Of a stretch of 64,000 nucleotides of DNA, positions 28,009-37,069 are shown piece by piece (position 1 is the stretch's first letter; every line of letters begins with the position of its first letter). The stretch comes from Agromyces sp. LHK192. Its GTDB lineage: Bacteria; Actinomycetota; Actinomycetes; Actinomycetales; Microbacteriaceae. The notes beneath the pieces were generated by a model. The model was not told where the DNA came from and did no database searches. It worked only from the letters and a program-made list of their open reading frames with translations. The stretch is from positions 1,550,001 to 1,614,000 of the forward strand of contig NZ_CP034753.1 in assembly GCF_004006235.1 (NCBI RefSeq), given 5' to 3'. Made by a program: the position numbers and the translations under genes.

Positions 28009-29178
28009 ATGCCCAGCGCAACCGTACGCCCGTCCGAGACACCGACCCGCAGCGACGTCGATCGCGAACTCCCACTCGTCGTGCGCCGGTTCGGGCCGGC
28101 GGCGGTCGCGCTCGTCGCGCAGCTCGCGTTCGCCCTCGCGGTGCTTGCGCAGCCCGGCGGCGCATCCGGCGCCGGCGGTGCGGTGCTCGCGATCGTGCTC
28201 GTCGTCGCCGGTCCCGTCGCGCTGGTGTTCGCGCGGACGCATCCGGGCCCCGTCGTCGCGGTCGTCGCCGGGCTCGCGGTCGTGCACGGCCTCACCACGC
28301 CGCTCGCGTGGACGCCGTACGTCGCCCTCTGGTTCGCGATCGGCATCGCGGTCGCGCACGGCGCCCTGATCTGGAGCGCCGTCGCCGCCGGGGTCGCGTG
28401 GGTCGGCGAGATCCTGCTCGGCACGATCGAGGGAGTGGCGTGGCGTCCGATCGCCGCGGCGGTCGAGGCGGTGATGATCGCGGCGAGCTTCGCGATCGGC
28501 TGGTACGTCTGGGTGCACCGGGGGCGCATCGCGCTGCTGCGGGTCGAGGCCCACCAGCGCCGGCGCCAGTCGGAGGTGCGGGCCCGCGCGCGGATCGCCG
28601 CGGGGCTCCACGACGAGATCGGCCAGGCGCTGTCGCAGGCGCACGTGCAGGCCAGCATCGCGCTGCACCTGATGGACCGTGATCCCGGGCGGGCGCGCGT
28701 CGCGCTCGAGCGCATCCGCGAGACCTCGCAGACGGCGCTCGCCGACCTGCGCAGCGTCGTCGGGGCGATCCGCGACGACGACGAGGCGACGCTCGCCGAA
28801 CTCGAACTCGTGCCCCGCGTCCTGGCCGAGGCGGAGTCTGCCGGCACGGCGACCTCGTACGAGTGCGCGCTCGACCGCACGCCCGCCCGGCCGCTCCAGT
28901 ACGCGACCTACCGCATCGCCGAGGAGGCCGTCGAGAACGCCGTCCGGCACGCCGGGGCGTCGAGGGTCGCCGTCGCGATCGTCCACGCCGACGACGAACT
29001 CGTGCTGACGGTCGACGACGACGGAGACGGCCTCGGCGACCGAGCGGAGGAGCGCGGCGGCGGACTGGTCGGCATGCGCGAGCGCGCCGGGCTCGTGGGC
29101 GGCTCGGTCGATTTCGTCGCGTCGCCGATCGGCGGCACGCGCGTGGTCGTCAGGATGCCCTGGTCCGACGTCGCCTGA
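28009..29178 (+). CDS. Sensor histidine kinase (NarL/LiaS type, HisKA_3), orphan
   Basis: A 389-residue membrane kinase with about five to six N-terminal helices (40-185), a short coiled segment, and a HisKA_3 dimerisation domain with phosphoacceptor His201 in GLHDEIGQALSQAH. The ATPase domain has ENAVRHAGAS (N box), VDDDGDGLG (G1) and GLVGMRERAGLVGG (G2). Such kinases normally sit next to a LuxR-type response regulator; none is present, since the next gene is the opposite-strand ltrA. It starts 20 bases after rseP and may be cotranscribed with it. Confidence 0.88.
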   Translation: MPSATVRPSETPTRSDVDRELPLVVRRFGPAAVALVAQLAFALAVLAQPGGASGAGGAVLAIVLVVAGPVALVFARTHPGPVVAVVAGLAVVHGLTTPLAWTPYVALWFAIGIAVAHGALIWSAVAAGVAWVGEILLGTIEGVAWRPIAAAVEAVMIAASFAIGWYVWVHRGRIALLRVEAHQRRRQSEVRARARIAAGLHDEIGQALSQAHVQASIALHLMDRDPGRARVALERIRETSQTALADLRSVVGAIRDDDEATLAELELVPRVLAEAESAGTATSYECALDRTPARPLQYATYRIAEEAVENAVRHAGASRVAVAIVHADDELVLTVDDDGDGLGDRAEERGGGLVGMRERAGLVGGSVDFVASPIGGTRVVVRMPWSDVA

Positions 29179-29208
29179 GCCGCGGGCCCGACGCCGCGGC
29201 GCGGCGCG

Positions 29209-29234
29209 ACCGGTGGGCGCTTCCGGCCGCCGGT
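29209..29234. terminator. Possible stem-loop between the histidine kinase and ltrA
   Basis: ACCGGTGG (29209-29216) pairs with CCGCCGGT (29227-29234) with one G-T pair and a 10-base loop, between convergent genes. Confidence 0.4.
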
Positions 29235-30494
29235 TCAGTCGCCGAGCGCCCGCTGCAGCGCGGCGGCCTCGTGGCGGTGTCCGACGGTCTCGTACCCCAC
29301 CACGACGACGAACGGCGCGGCCGCGGTGATGAGGATGCCGACGCCGAAGCTCGCGCCCGCCGCGACGGCGACGACCGCCGCGACGAGCAGCAGCACGCTG
29401 CCGATGAACAGCCAGACCTGCAACGGATCGAACGTGCGCAGCAGCAGTGCGTAGATCGCGAAGAGCGCGACGAGGAACAGCGCCGCCGGCACGGTGACGG
29501 TGAGCAGGGCCTCGACGATGCCGATGTGCGCCGCGCCTTCGATGACGTATGCGGCGACGTGCAGGCCGGCGCCCGTGCCGGCCAGCGCGACGAAGATGAA
29601 GTAGTGCAGGTAGCCCCACACGAAGCCGCGCCGACGGAACCGTTGCAGCACCTTGCCCGACGGCACGGTGAAGTACACCCACCAGAGTCCGAACGCGAGC
29701 GTCGTGCCGCCGAAGGCGACCGCGATCGTCTCGGCGGTCCACCCCTGCTCTTCGATCACCGCTGAGATCGCGAAGATGGTGCCGAGCACGATCTCGCCGA
29801 GCGTGATGATGACGAGCAGGCCGTACCGTTCCGCGATGTGGTGCGCGTGCCAGGGCGTCCCGCCCTCGCGCCCGTGCTCGGCGACGTACGGCCCGACGAG
29901 TTCGAGCACGCCGAGCGCCACGGTGCACACGAGCGTCGGCACGAGCGGCAGGCTGACGACGATCAGCACGATCCAGCCGAGCTGCGCGACCCCCACGAAC
30001 CGGACGTAGGTCATGGCCGTGCGCCGACGGGCCGGGTCGTGCCGAGCCGCCCGCAGCCACAGCGCGACCGTGGCGATGCGGATGACGACGTACCCGGCGA
30101 CCACGATGCCGTTGTCGACGTGTTCGCCCTCGTCGATCGAATGGAACAGCGCCGGGATCCCCAGCGCGACCACGAGCACGCCGACCATCGCGACGAGCGT
30201 CGCGACCCGGAAGAAGATGTCGTCGTTGTCGTACGCCGATGCGAGCCAGGAGTAGTTGATCCACGCCCACCAGATCGCGAACACCGAGATCAGGAAGGCG
30301 ATGATCGCGGGGGTCCAGTGCCCGAGTTCGAGCAGGTGGGCCGTCTGCGTGCCCGCCTGGCCGAACGCGACGACGAACATCAGGTCGAAGAGCAGCTCGA
30401 GCGGCGTCGCGGCACGGTGCGGCTCGTCGGGGTCGCGTCCCGTCATGCGGCGCAGGCGATGATCGAGCGGCGGATGCCCCGTGCCGGTACTCAT
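29235..30494 (-). CDS. ltrA: Low temperature requirement protein A (LtrA family)
   Basis: A 419-residue integral membrane protein of the LtrA family (PF06772). The N-terminal signature ATPLELLFDLMFVVAFGQ is present, followed by about 10-12 helices, with EHGREGGTPWHAHHIAERYGLLVIITLGE in the middle, a conserved family segment. The family name comes from a Listeria low-temperature growth mutant; the molecular function is not established. It reads leftward, with the thiolase gene 58 bases upstream of it on the same strand. Confidence 0.88.
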   Translation of the reverse strand: MSTGTGHPPLDHRLRRMTGRDPDEPHRAATPLELLFDLMFVVAFGQAGTQTAHLLELGHWTPAIIAFLISVFAIWWAWINYSWLASAYDNDDIFFRVATLVAMVGVLVVALGIPALFHSIDEGEHVDNGIVVAGYVVIRIATVALWLRAARHDPARRRTAMTYVRFVGVAQLGWIVLIVVSLPLVPTLVCTVALGVLELVGPYVAEHGREGGTPWHAHHIAERYGLLVIITLGEIVLGTIFAISAVIEEQGWTAETIAVAFGGTTLAFGLWWVYFTVPSGKVLQRFRRRGFVWGYLHYFIFVALAGTGAGLHVAAYVIEGAAHIGIVEALLTVTVPAALFLVALFAIYALLLRTFDPLQVWLFIGSVLLLVAAVVAVAAGASFGVGILITAAAPFVVVVGYETVGHRHEAAALQRALGD

Positions 30495-30552
30495 GCCGAC
30501 ATCGTGGCATCCGTCGCCGGGTCCGAGGAAGTCGGCGGGTGGATCCGCCTGC

Positions 30553-31737
30553 TCAGCGCGAGAGCAGCAGCGCCTCGCCCTGTCCGCCGCCGCCGCACAG
30601 CGCGACGGCCGCGCGCCCGCCGCCGCGGCGCGCGAGCTCGAGCGCGGCGTGCAGCGCGAGCCGTGCGCCGGACGCGCCGATAGGATGCCCGAGCGCGATC
30701 GCCCCGCCGTGCACGTTGACGCGATCGAGGTCGAGGTCGAGGTCGCGCGCCGACTGCAATGACACCGCCGCGAACGCCTCGTTGATCTCGACGACGTCGA
30801 GGTCGGCGGCCTGCCATCCCTCGCGCCCGAGTGCGGCCGCGATCGCGTTGGACGGCTGCGAGTGCAGCGAGTTGTCGGGGCCGGCGACCTGACCGGACGA
30901 CCCGATGAGCGCGAGCCACGGCAGTCCGCGGGACTCGGCCCAGGTGCGGCTCGCGACGACCACGGCCGCGGCGCCGTCCGAGATCGGGGAGGAGTTCCCG
31001 GCGGTGATCGTGCCGTCCGCCGCGAACGCGGCGCGCAGTCCGCCGAGCGTCTCGGCGGTCGAGTCGGCGCGGACGCCCTGGTCGGCGTCGACGACGAGCG
31101 GGTCGCCCTTGCGCTGCGGGATCTCGACGGGCACGATCTCGTCGGCGAAGAGTCCCTCCGCCTGGGCGGCGCCGGCCCGCACGTGCGACGCGGCGGCGAT
31201 CTCGTCCTGCTCGGTGCGCCCGATGCCGTATCGGCCGTTGAAGCGCTCGGTCGAGGCGCCCATCGACTCGCGATCGAACGCGTCGGTGAGGCCGTCGTGC
31301 GCGGCGTGGTCGAGCAGCTCCCACGAGCCGTACGCCTTGCCCGCGCGCGAACCCGGCAGCAGGTGCGGCGCGTTGGTCATCGATTCCTGACCGCCGGCGA
31401 CCACCACGTCGGCCTCGCCCAGGCGGATGAGGCGGGCCGCGTCGGTGATCGCGACGAGCCCGGAGAGGCAGACCTTGTTGACTGTCGTGGCCGGCACGCG
31501 CCACGGGATGCCGGCGGCGACCGCGGACTGCTTCGCGGGGTTCTGGCCCGCGCCGGCCTGGAGCACCTGGCCCATGACGACCTGGTCGACGTCGTCGGGG
31601 GAGACCCCGGCGCGCTCGAGCGCGCCGCGGATCGCGATGGTGCCGAGTTCGACGGCCGTGCGGGCGGCGAGGTTGCCGCTGATCCGGCCGAACGGGGTGC
31701 GCGCGCCGGCGAGGATGACGACATCGGTGGTGGGCAT
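30553..31737 (-). CDS. Acetyl-CoA C-acetyltransferase (thiolase)
   Basis: A 394-residue thiolase that splits acetoacetyl-CoA into two acetyl-CoA. Catalytic residues are seen in order: Cys in NKVCLSGL, His in [14 protein letters not shown], Cys in ALCGGGGQG, plus the NEAFA motif ([10 protein letters not shown]). ATG 31735-31737 (minus strand) is chosen over longer frames because homology starts at [14 protein letters not shown] and an AAGGAG ribosome site lies 10 bases upstream. It is divergent from the symporter and ketone-body operon and shares their operator region, so it probably supplies the final step of that pathway. Confidence 0.93.
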   Translation of the reverse strand: MPTTDVVILAGARTPFGRISGNLAARTAVELGTIAIRGALERAGVSPDDVDQVVMGQVLQAGAGQNPAKQSAVAAGIPWRVPATTVNKVCLSGLVAITDAARLIRLGEADVVVAGGQESMTNAPHLLPGSRAGKAYGSWELLDHAAHDGLTDAFDRESMGASTERFNGRYGIGRTEQDEIAAASHVRAGAAQAEGLFADEIVPVEIPQRKGDPLVVDADQGVRADSTAETLGGLRAAFAADGTITAGNSSPISDGAAAVVVASRTWAESRGLPWLALIGSSGQVAGPDNSLHSQPSNAIAAALGREGWQAADLDVVEINEAFAAVSLQSARDLDLDLDRVNVHGGAIALGHPIGASGARLALHAALELARRGGGRAAVALCGGGGQGEALLLSR

Positions 31738-31777
31738 CTGCTGGTGACTCCTTCGTCGGTTCGGATGGTCCGGAGGC

Positions 31778-31783
31778 AGTCTA
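31778..31783 (-). promoter_or_regulatory. -10 box of the thiolase gene
   Basis: TAGACT on the minus strand; predicts a leader of about 34 bases that includes the ribosome site. Confidence 0.45.
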
Positions 31784-31826
31784 CGTCGCGTGAACGGGCG
31801 CCGGCCCGGGCTCGAGGCATCCGGTT

Positions 31827-31877
31827 CGGTGTGCGATTCCGCACACCGGTGGTGCGGATCTCCGCATTGGCGGTGCG
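31827..31877. promoter_or_regulatory. Operator cluster: two palindromes and a third half-site at 21-bp spacing
   Basis: Palindrome 1 has 9-bp arms (31827-31848, core GTGTGCG-ATTC-CGCACAC). Palindrome 2 is TGCGGATCTCCGCA (31853-31866). TGCG recurs at 31832, 31853 and 31874, exactly 21 bp or two helical turns apart. IclR-family activators of catabolic operons (for example PcaU) use an inverted repeat plus a direct repeat, so an IclR-type regulator is inferred. No regulator gene is encoded next to it. Confidence 0.6.
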
Positions 31878-31895
31878 GTCGCGCGCAACGAGAAT
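31867..31895 (+). promoter_or_regulatory. Promoter of the symporter gene
   Basis: TTGGCG (31867-31872), 17-bp spacer, GAGAAT (31890-31895). The -35 box sits between palindrome 2 and the third half-site, a position suited to activation or repression. Confidence 0.5.
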
Positions 31896-31949
31896 CGACG
31901 AGCGGCACCCCACGAGCCGCCACGTCGATTCAATGCAAAGGAGCATCGG

Positions 31950-33311
31950 ATGACCCAGGCCCAGGCCCGGACCCAGGCCACCCCAACGACCGGCCTCCGG
32001 CGGGTCGTGACCGCGTCGATGGCGGGCACCGTCGTCGAGTGGTACGAGTTCTTCCTCTACGCGTCCGCGGCGACGCTCGTCTTCGGCACCGCGTTCTTCC
32101 CGCCGTCCGACGACCCGTTCGCCGGCATCATCGCCGCCTTCCTCACCTACGCGGTCGGATTCATCGCCCGCCCGCTCGGCGGCATCGTCTTCGGGCACTT
32201 CGGCGACAAGTACGGACGCAAGCGGCTCCTCCAGGTCAGCATCATCCTGATCGGCGTCGCGACGTTCCTGATCGGATGCCTCCCGACCTACGCGCAGGTC
32301 GGACTCCTCGCGCCGGCGCTGCTCGTGCTGCTGCGCTTCCTGCAGGGCTTCGCGCTCGGCGGCGAATGGGGCGGGGCGGTGCTGCTGGTCGCCGAGCACA
32401 GCCCGGCGCGCTCCCGCGGGTTCTGGGCCAGCTGGCCGCAGGCCGCGGTCCCCGTCGGCAACCTGCTCGCGACCCTCGTCCTCTACGTGCTCTCGGCGAC
32501 GCTCCCCGAGTCGGAGTTCCTCGGCTGGGGCTGGCGCGTCGCGTTCTGGCTGTCGGCGGTGATCGTGCTCGTCGGCTGGTACATCCGCACCAAGGTGACC
32601 GACGCGCCGATCTTCCTCGAGATGCAGGCCGAGCGCGAGGAGGCGAAGGCCACGGGCTACGGTGTCCTCGAGGTCATCCGGCGCTACCCGCGCGGCGTCC
32701 TCACGGCCATGGGCCTGCGGGTCGCCGAGAACATCCTGTACTACGTCGTCGTCACGTTCTCGATCGTCTACCTCACGCAGGTCGTGCAGGCCGGCACCGC
32801 GAACACGCTGCTGCTGCTCGTCGGCGCCCACGTCGTGCACTTCGTCGCGATCCCGCTCGCCGGCCGCGCATCCGACCGGTTCGGCCGCAAGCCCGTCTAC
32901 GCGGCCGGTGCGATCGCCGGGGCCACCTGGGCGTTCTTCGCCTTCCCGATGATGGACACGGGCCAGCCCGTCGTGATCTGGGCCGCGATCGCGATCGGCC
33001 TGGTCTTCCACGCGGCGATGTACGCGGCGCAGCCGGCGATCATGGCCGAGATGTTCCCGACGCGCATGCGCTACTCGGGCGTCTCGCTCGGCTACCAGGT
33101 GACGTCGATCTTCGCCGGTTCGCTGGCACCGATCATCGCCACCGCACTCCTCGGCCAGTACGGCTCGAGCGTGCCCATCGCGATCTACGTCGCCATCGCG
33201 TGCGCGATCACGCTCGTCGCCGTCGCGGTCGCCCGCGAGACGCGGGGCATCGACCTGCGGGCCGTCGACGAGGCCGACCGCGAGCGCGTGGAGGCCACCG
33301 CCGCCGGCTGA
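31950..33311 (+). CDS. MFS metabolite:proton symporter (MHS family)
   Basis: A 453-residue, 12-helix transporter of the metabolite:H+ symporter group (ShiA/ProP/KgtP type). Signature pieces: SMAGTVVEWYEFFLYA at the first helix, RPLGGIVFGHFGDKYGRK in loop 2-3, FALGGEWGGAVLLVAEH, and the repeated SDRFGRK motif in the second half. ATG 31950 follows AAAGGAG. The family carries small carboxylates, which fits uptake of 3-hydroxybutyrate or acetoacetate as suggested by the genes around it. First gene rightward of the operator cluster. Confidence 0.9.
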   Translation: MTQAQARTQATPTTGLRRVVTASMAGTVVEWYEFFLYASAATLVFGTAFFPPSDDPFAGIIAAFLTYAVGFIARPLGGIVFGHFGDKYGRKRLLQVSIILIGVATFLIGCLPTYAQVGLLAPALLVLLRFLQGFALGGEWGGAVLLVAEHSPARSRGFWASWPQAAVPVGNLLATLVLYVLSATLPESEFLGWGWRVAFWLSAVIVLVGWYIRTKVTDAPIFLEMQAEREEAKATGYGVLEVIRRYPRGVLTAMGLRVAENILYYVVVTFSIVYLTQVVQAGTANTLLLLVGAHVVHFVAIPLAGRASDRFGRKPVYAAGAIAGATWAFFAFPMMDTGQPVVIWAAIAIGLVFHAAMYAAQPAIMAEMFPTRMRYSGVSLGYQVTSIFAGSLAPIIATALLGQYGSSVPIAIYVAIACAITLVAVAVARETRGIDLRAVDEADRERVEATAAG

Positions 33312-33318
33312 TCCGCGC

Positions 33319-33345
33319 GGCCGCCGCCCGAACCCGGCGGCGGCC
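33319..33345 (+). terminator. Stem-loop 1 between symporter and Liv operon
   Basis: GGCCGCCGCC (33319-33328) pairs perfectly with GGCGGCGGCC (33336-33345) around a 7-base loop, just after the symporter stop. Confidence 0.55.
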
Positions 33346-33360
33346 GACTGCACGGGACGC

Positions 33361-33396
33361 ACCGATCGGCCGGCTCCGACCAGCCGGCCGATCGGT
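33361..33396 (+). terminator. Stem-loop 2: perfect 15-bp inverted repeat
   Basis: ACCGATCGGCCGGCT (33361-33375) is mirrored exactly at 33382-33396 with a 6-base loop. In tandem with stem-loop 1 it could stop most read-through, or protect the mRNA end of the binding-protein gene downstream. Confidence 0.6.
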
Positions 33397-33460
33397 CGCG
33401 CCCGCCCGGACGCACCCGAACCACCCCGAACCCATCGCACACCTGAGAAGAGGCATCCAC

Positions 33461-34666
33461 ATGCGCACCACCTCGAAGCACGTCCTCGCGGCCGTCGCCG
33501 CGCTCTCCGTCACCGCGCTCGCACTCACCGGCTGCGCGCCGGACCTCGCCCCGGGCGGGGCGTCGGAGGCGACCGGCGCCTCCGCGGTCCGCGTCGGCAT
33601 GATCACCTCGCAGACGGGGCCCCTCGCCGCGTACGGCGAGGCCTACACGGCAGGGTTCGAGGCCGGACTCGACTACGCGACCGACGGCACCGGCACCGTC
33701 GACGGGCGCGAGCTCGACATCACCTGGGCGGACGACCAGGGCAACCCCGACACCGCGGTCGCGAAGGCCAAGGAGCTCATCGGCGAGGGCACGCAGATCC
33801 TCGCGGGCACCGTCGTCTCGGGCATCGCGACCTCGCTCGCCGAGCAGGCCGAGCAGAACCGCGTGCTCTACATTTCCGGTCCGGCCGCGACCGACGCCAT
33901 CACGGGCGTCAACGACTACACCTTCCGATCGGGCCGGCAGACCTACCAGGACGTGGCGACCGCCGGCACCTTCATCGGCGACCCCGAGGGCAAAAAGGTC
34001 GTCGTGTTCGCACAGGACACCGCGTTCGGACAGGGCAACCTCGCCGGCGTCCAGGCCGTGCTCGGCGGCAAGGGGGCGACCGTCGAGGGCGTGCTCGTGG
34101 CCGAGGACGCGACCGAGTTCACGCCGTTCGCGCAGCAGATCCTCGGCGCAGCTCCCGACCTCGTGTTCGTCGCCTGGGCCGGCGCTTCCTCCGGGGCGAT
34201 GTGGACCGCGCTCGCCCAGCAGGGCGTGTTCGACGCCGCGCCGGTCGTCACCGGCCTCGGCGACGTCGCGACGTACAACGCCTACGGCGATGCCGGCGCG
34301 AGCATCTCGTTCCTCAACCACTACTTCGGCGGGGCCTCCGGCACCGACGCGGAGGCGGCGATGATCGCCGCGCTGGAGGACGCCGGCGCGACGCCCGATC
34401 TCTTCTCGCCCGACGGGTTCGTCGCGGCGCAGATGATCGTCCAGGCCGTCCGCGAAGGCGGCGACGACGTCGACGGCATGGTCGACGCCCTCGAAGGGTG
34501 GAGCTTCGAATCCGTGAAGGGCGAGCTCACGGTCCGCGCCGAGGACCACGCCCTGATCCAGCCGATGTACCAGGTCCGGCTCGTGCAGGGCGGCGCGGAC
34601 TGGGTGCCCGAGCTGGTCGAGGCGGTGGACGCCGACGAGGTCGCGCCGCCCGTGGCCGGCGAGTGA
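33461..34666 (+). CDS. Liv-type ABC transporter substrate-binding lipoprotein
   Basis: A 401-residue receptor of the branched-chain amino acid (LivK) class. Signal peptide with lipobox ALTGC, then the type I periplasmic-binding fold starting VRVGMITSQTGPLAAYGEAYTAGFEAG. The segment HALIQPMYQVRLVQG near the C-terminus is typical of the family. ATG 33461 follows AGAAGAGG. LivK-type receptors bind many ligands besides amino acids; the downstream enzymes suggest a hydroxybutyrate-related acid, ester or oligomer (inference). Confidence 0.9.
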   Translation: MRTTSKHVLAAVAALSVTALALTGCAPDLAPGGASEATGASAVRVGMITSQTGPLAAYGEAYTAGFEAGLDYATDGTGTVDGRELDITWADDQGNPDTAVAKAKELIGEGTQILAGTVVSGIATSLAEQAEQNRVLYISGPAATDAITGVNDYTFRSGRQTYQDVATAGTFIGDPEGKKVVVFAQDTAFGQGNLAGVQAVLGGKGATVEGVLVAEDATEFTPFAQQILGAAPDLVFVAWAGASSGAMWTALAQQGVFDAAPVVTGLGDVATYNAYGDAGASISFLNHYFGGASGTDAEAAMIAALEDAGATPDLFSPDGFVAAQMIVQAVREGGDDVDGMVDALEGWSFESVKGELTVRAEDHALIQPMYQVRLVQGGADWVPELVEAVDADEVAPPVAGE

Positions 34667-35469
34667 GCATGGCGAGCGCGACGCCCGTCGGCCTCTCGAC
34701 GAATCCGGGGCATCCCGTCGTCGACGCCGTCCTCTCCCTCGACCGGGTGCATCTCGCGATCGGCGGCGCGAGGATCCTCCAGGACGTGTCGTTGGACGTC
34801 TCGCCCGGGGAACTGCTCGGGGTCATCGGACCGAACGGCGCGGGCAAGACCACCCTCTTCAACGTCATCTCCGGAGTGGTCCGCCCCACCGGCGGCCGCG
34901 TCCTGCTGGACGGTGTCGACGTCACCGGCATGCCGGTCCATCGTCGTGCCGCCGCCGGGCTGGGACGCACCTTCCAGACGTCGAGCCTGTTCCCAGCCCT
35001 CACCGTCCTGGAGAACGTGCGCCTCGCGGCCCAGGCGCACCAGGGCGGTGCCGCGTCGGTCTTCGCGACGCCGCACCAGACGGATGCCGCGTCCGCCCGC
35101 GCGGCCGACGCCCTCGCCGAGGTGGGTCTCGCCGGAGCCTCATCACGGCTCGCGGGCGGTCTCGCGCACGGCGAGAAGCGCAAGGTCGAGCTCGCGATGG
35201 TCGTGGCGATGGAACCGAGAGTGATCCTGCTCGACGAGCCCATGGCCGGAGTCGGTTCCGCCGACGTGCCGGCGCTCACCGAGCTGATCGGCGACCTGCA
35301 CCGGGGCGGCCGCACCGTGCTCATGGTCGAGCACCACCTCGACGTCGTGCTCGGCCTCGCCGACCGGATCGCCGTGATGCACCACGGCGAGCTGCTCGCC
35401 GTCGGGACCTCGGACGCGGTCATGTCGGACGCGACCGTGCAGTCCGCCTACCTCGGGGAGGGGATGTGA
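34663..35469 (+). CDS. Liv-type ABC transporter ATPase (LivG)
   Basis: A 268-residue ATPase: Walker A GPNGAGKTT, the LivG-type segment GLGRTFQTSSLFPALTVLENV, signature-like LAHGEKRKVELAM, Walker B VILLDEPMAGVG and His switch VEHHLDVV. GTG 34663 overlaps the receptor stop by 4 bp; ATG 34669 is an alternative two codons in. The signature reads AHGEKRK instead of SGGQQQR, which is usual for LivG. Confidence 0.92.
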   Translation: MSMASATPVGLSTNPGHPVVDAVLSLDRVHLAIGGARILQDVSLDVSPGELLGVIGPNGAGKTTLFNVISGVVRPTGGRVLLDGVDVTGMPVHRRAAAGLGRTFQTSSLFPALTVLENVRLAAQAHQGGAASVFATPHQTDAASARAADALAEVGLAGASSRLAGGLAHGEKRKVELAMVVAMEPRVILLDEPMAGVGSADVPALTELIGDLHRGGRTVLMVEHHLDVVLGLADRIAVMHHGELLAVGTSDAVMSDATVQSAYLGEGM

Positions 35470-36194
35470 CCGAGCCCGTCCCGACCGAGCCCATCCTGAG
35501 CCTGCGTCACGTGACCGGCCGCATCGCCGGCCAGCTCGTCGTCGAGGACGTGAGCTTCGACGTGCCCGCCGTGGGCGTCACCGCCCTCCTGGGCCGCAAC
35601 GGCGTCGGCAAGACCTCGACGATCCGGGCGATCCTCGGACTCATCGAGCGCGAGGGGGAGATCGTGCTCAGCGGCACGCGCATCGACGGACTGCCGACCC
35701 ACCGGATCGTGCAGCTCGGCGTGGGCTACGTGCCAGAGGACCGCGAGGTGTTCGGCGGACTGACGGTCGCCGAGAACCTGCGCCTCGCCGAGCGGGATCG
35801 GTCGCCCCGACGGGACGAGGTCCGCCGGCTCTTCCCCGACCTGCACGAGCGGCGCGAACAGCGCGCCGGGACGCTCTCGGGCGGGCAGCAGCAGATGGTG
35901 TCGCTCGCGCGCGCGCTCGTCAACGACAACCGCCTGCTGCTCGTCGACGAACCCACCAAGGGCCTCGCTCCCAAGATCGTGGACGAGGTCGCCACCGCCC
36001 TCGCCGCGGCGGCGCATCGCGTGCCGATCCTGCTCGTCGAGCAGAACCTCGCGGTGATCCGAGCGCTCGCCGACCGGGTCGTCGTGCTCTCCGGCGGGCG
36101 GGTGGTCTTCGCCGGTGACGCGGCCGAACTCCTCGACGACGAGGAGCAGGTGCGACGACACCTCGGAGTGCACGACGCCGGGGAGGCGGCCTGA
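35466..36194 (+). CDS. Liv-type ABC transporter ATPase (LivF)
   Basis: A 242-residue ATPase: Walker A GRNGVGKTS, VGYVPEDREVFGGLTVAENL (LivF hallmark), signature LSGGQQQMVSLARAL, Walker B LLLVDEPTKGLAP and VEQNLAV. GTG 35466 overlaps the LivG stop by 4 bp; its own stop shares one base with the ATG of the permease gene. Works as a pair with LivG. Confidence 0.93.
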   Translation: MTEPVPTEPILSLRHVTGRIAGQLVVEDVSFDVPAVGVTALLGRNGVGKTSTIRAILGLIEREGEIVLSGTRIDGLPTHRIVQLGVGYVPEDREVFGGLTVAENLRLAERDRSPRRDEVRRLFPDLHERREQRAGTLSGGQQQMVSLARALVNDNRLLLVDEPTKGLAPKIVDEVATALAAAAHRVPILLVEQNLAVIRALADRVVVLSGGRVVFAGDAAELLDDEEQVRRHLGVHDAGEAA

Positions 36195-37069
36195 TGGACA
36201 CCGTCATCCTCCTCCTCGTCACCGGTCTCGGCCTCGGAGCGCTGTACTTCCTCGTCGCCAGCGGGCTCTCGCTGATCTACGGGCTCATGGGCGTGCTGAA
36301 CTTCGCGCACGGCTCGTTCCTCACGATCTCGGCGTTCCTTGGCTGGGAGGTCGGGCGCCGCGTGTCCGACGGCACCTGGGCCGGCCTGGCGCTCTCCGCG
36401 CTGGTCGGCATCGCCGTGGGGGCGCTCGTCGCCGCCGCGACGGAGTTCCTGATCGTCCGGCGCCTCTACGAACGGCACATCGAGCAGGCGCTCGTGACCG
36501 TCGGGCTCTCGCTCGCGAGCGTTGCGCTGTTCGAGGGCATCTGGGGCACCGACCCGATCTACACGGCACGGCCCGAGTGGCTCACCGAGACGACGGAGAT
36601 CCTCGGCGCCCGCATCCCCAACGACCGGTTCGTGCTCATCGCCTGCGCCGTGCTGGTGCTCGGCGGCATCGTGTTCTTCCTGCGGAGGACGCGGTACGGG
36701 CTCATCATCCGCGCGGGCGTCGAGAACCGGTCGATGGTCACCGCGCTCGGCATCGACGTGCGGCGGGCGTTCACGCTCGTGTTCGCGATCGGCGGCGCCG
36801 CGGCCGGCCTCGGCGGGGTGCTCGCGTCCGTCTACTACGGCTACGTGTCGGCGCACCTCGGCAGCGTGCTGCTGATCTTCGCGTTCATCGTGACCGTGAT
36901 CGGCGGGCTCGGCTCGCTCACGGGTGCGGCCATCGCCTCGGTGCTCGTCGCGGTGCTGCAGCAGTTCGCGAACTTCTTCCTCGGCGGCACCGGCGACCTC
37001 GTCGTCGTGGTCGCGCTCGCCGCGGTGCTGCTGGTGCGCCCGCGTGGACTCCTCGGGAGGACGGCATGA
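36194..37069 (+). CDS. Liv-type ABC transporter permease (LivH)
   Basis: A 291-residue permease with about eight helices. LivH hallmarks are ASGLSLIYGLMGVLNFAHGSF near the start and VIGGLGSLTGAAIASVLVAVLQQF near the end, with GIDVRRAFTLVFAIGGAAAGLGGVL between. Starts in the LivF stop (TGATG) and overlaps the LivM start by 4 bp. Confidence 0.93.
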   Translation: MDTVILLLVTGLGLGALYFLVASGLSLIYGLMGVLNFAHGSFLTISAFLGWEVGRRVSDGTWAGLALSALVGIAVGALVAAATEFLIVRRLYERHIEQALVTVGLSLASVALFEGIWGTDPIYTARPEWLTETTEILGARIPNDRFVLIACAVLVLGGIVFFLRRTRYGLIIRAGVENRSMVTALGIDVRRAFTLVFAIGGAAAGLGGVLASVYYGYVSAHLGSVLLIFAFIVTVIGGLGSLTGAAIASVLVAVLQQFANFFLGGTGDLVVVVALAAVLLVRPRGLLGRTA

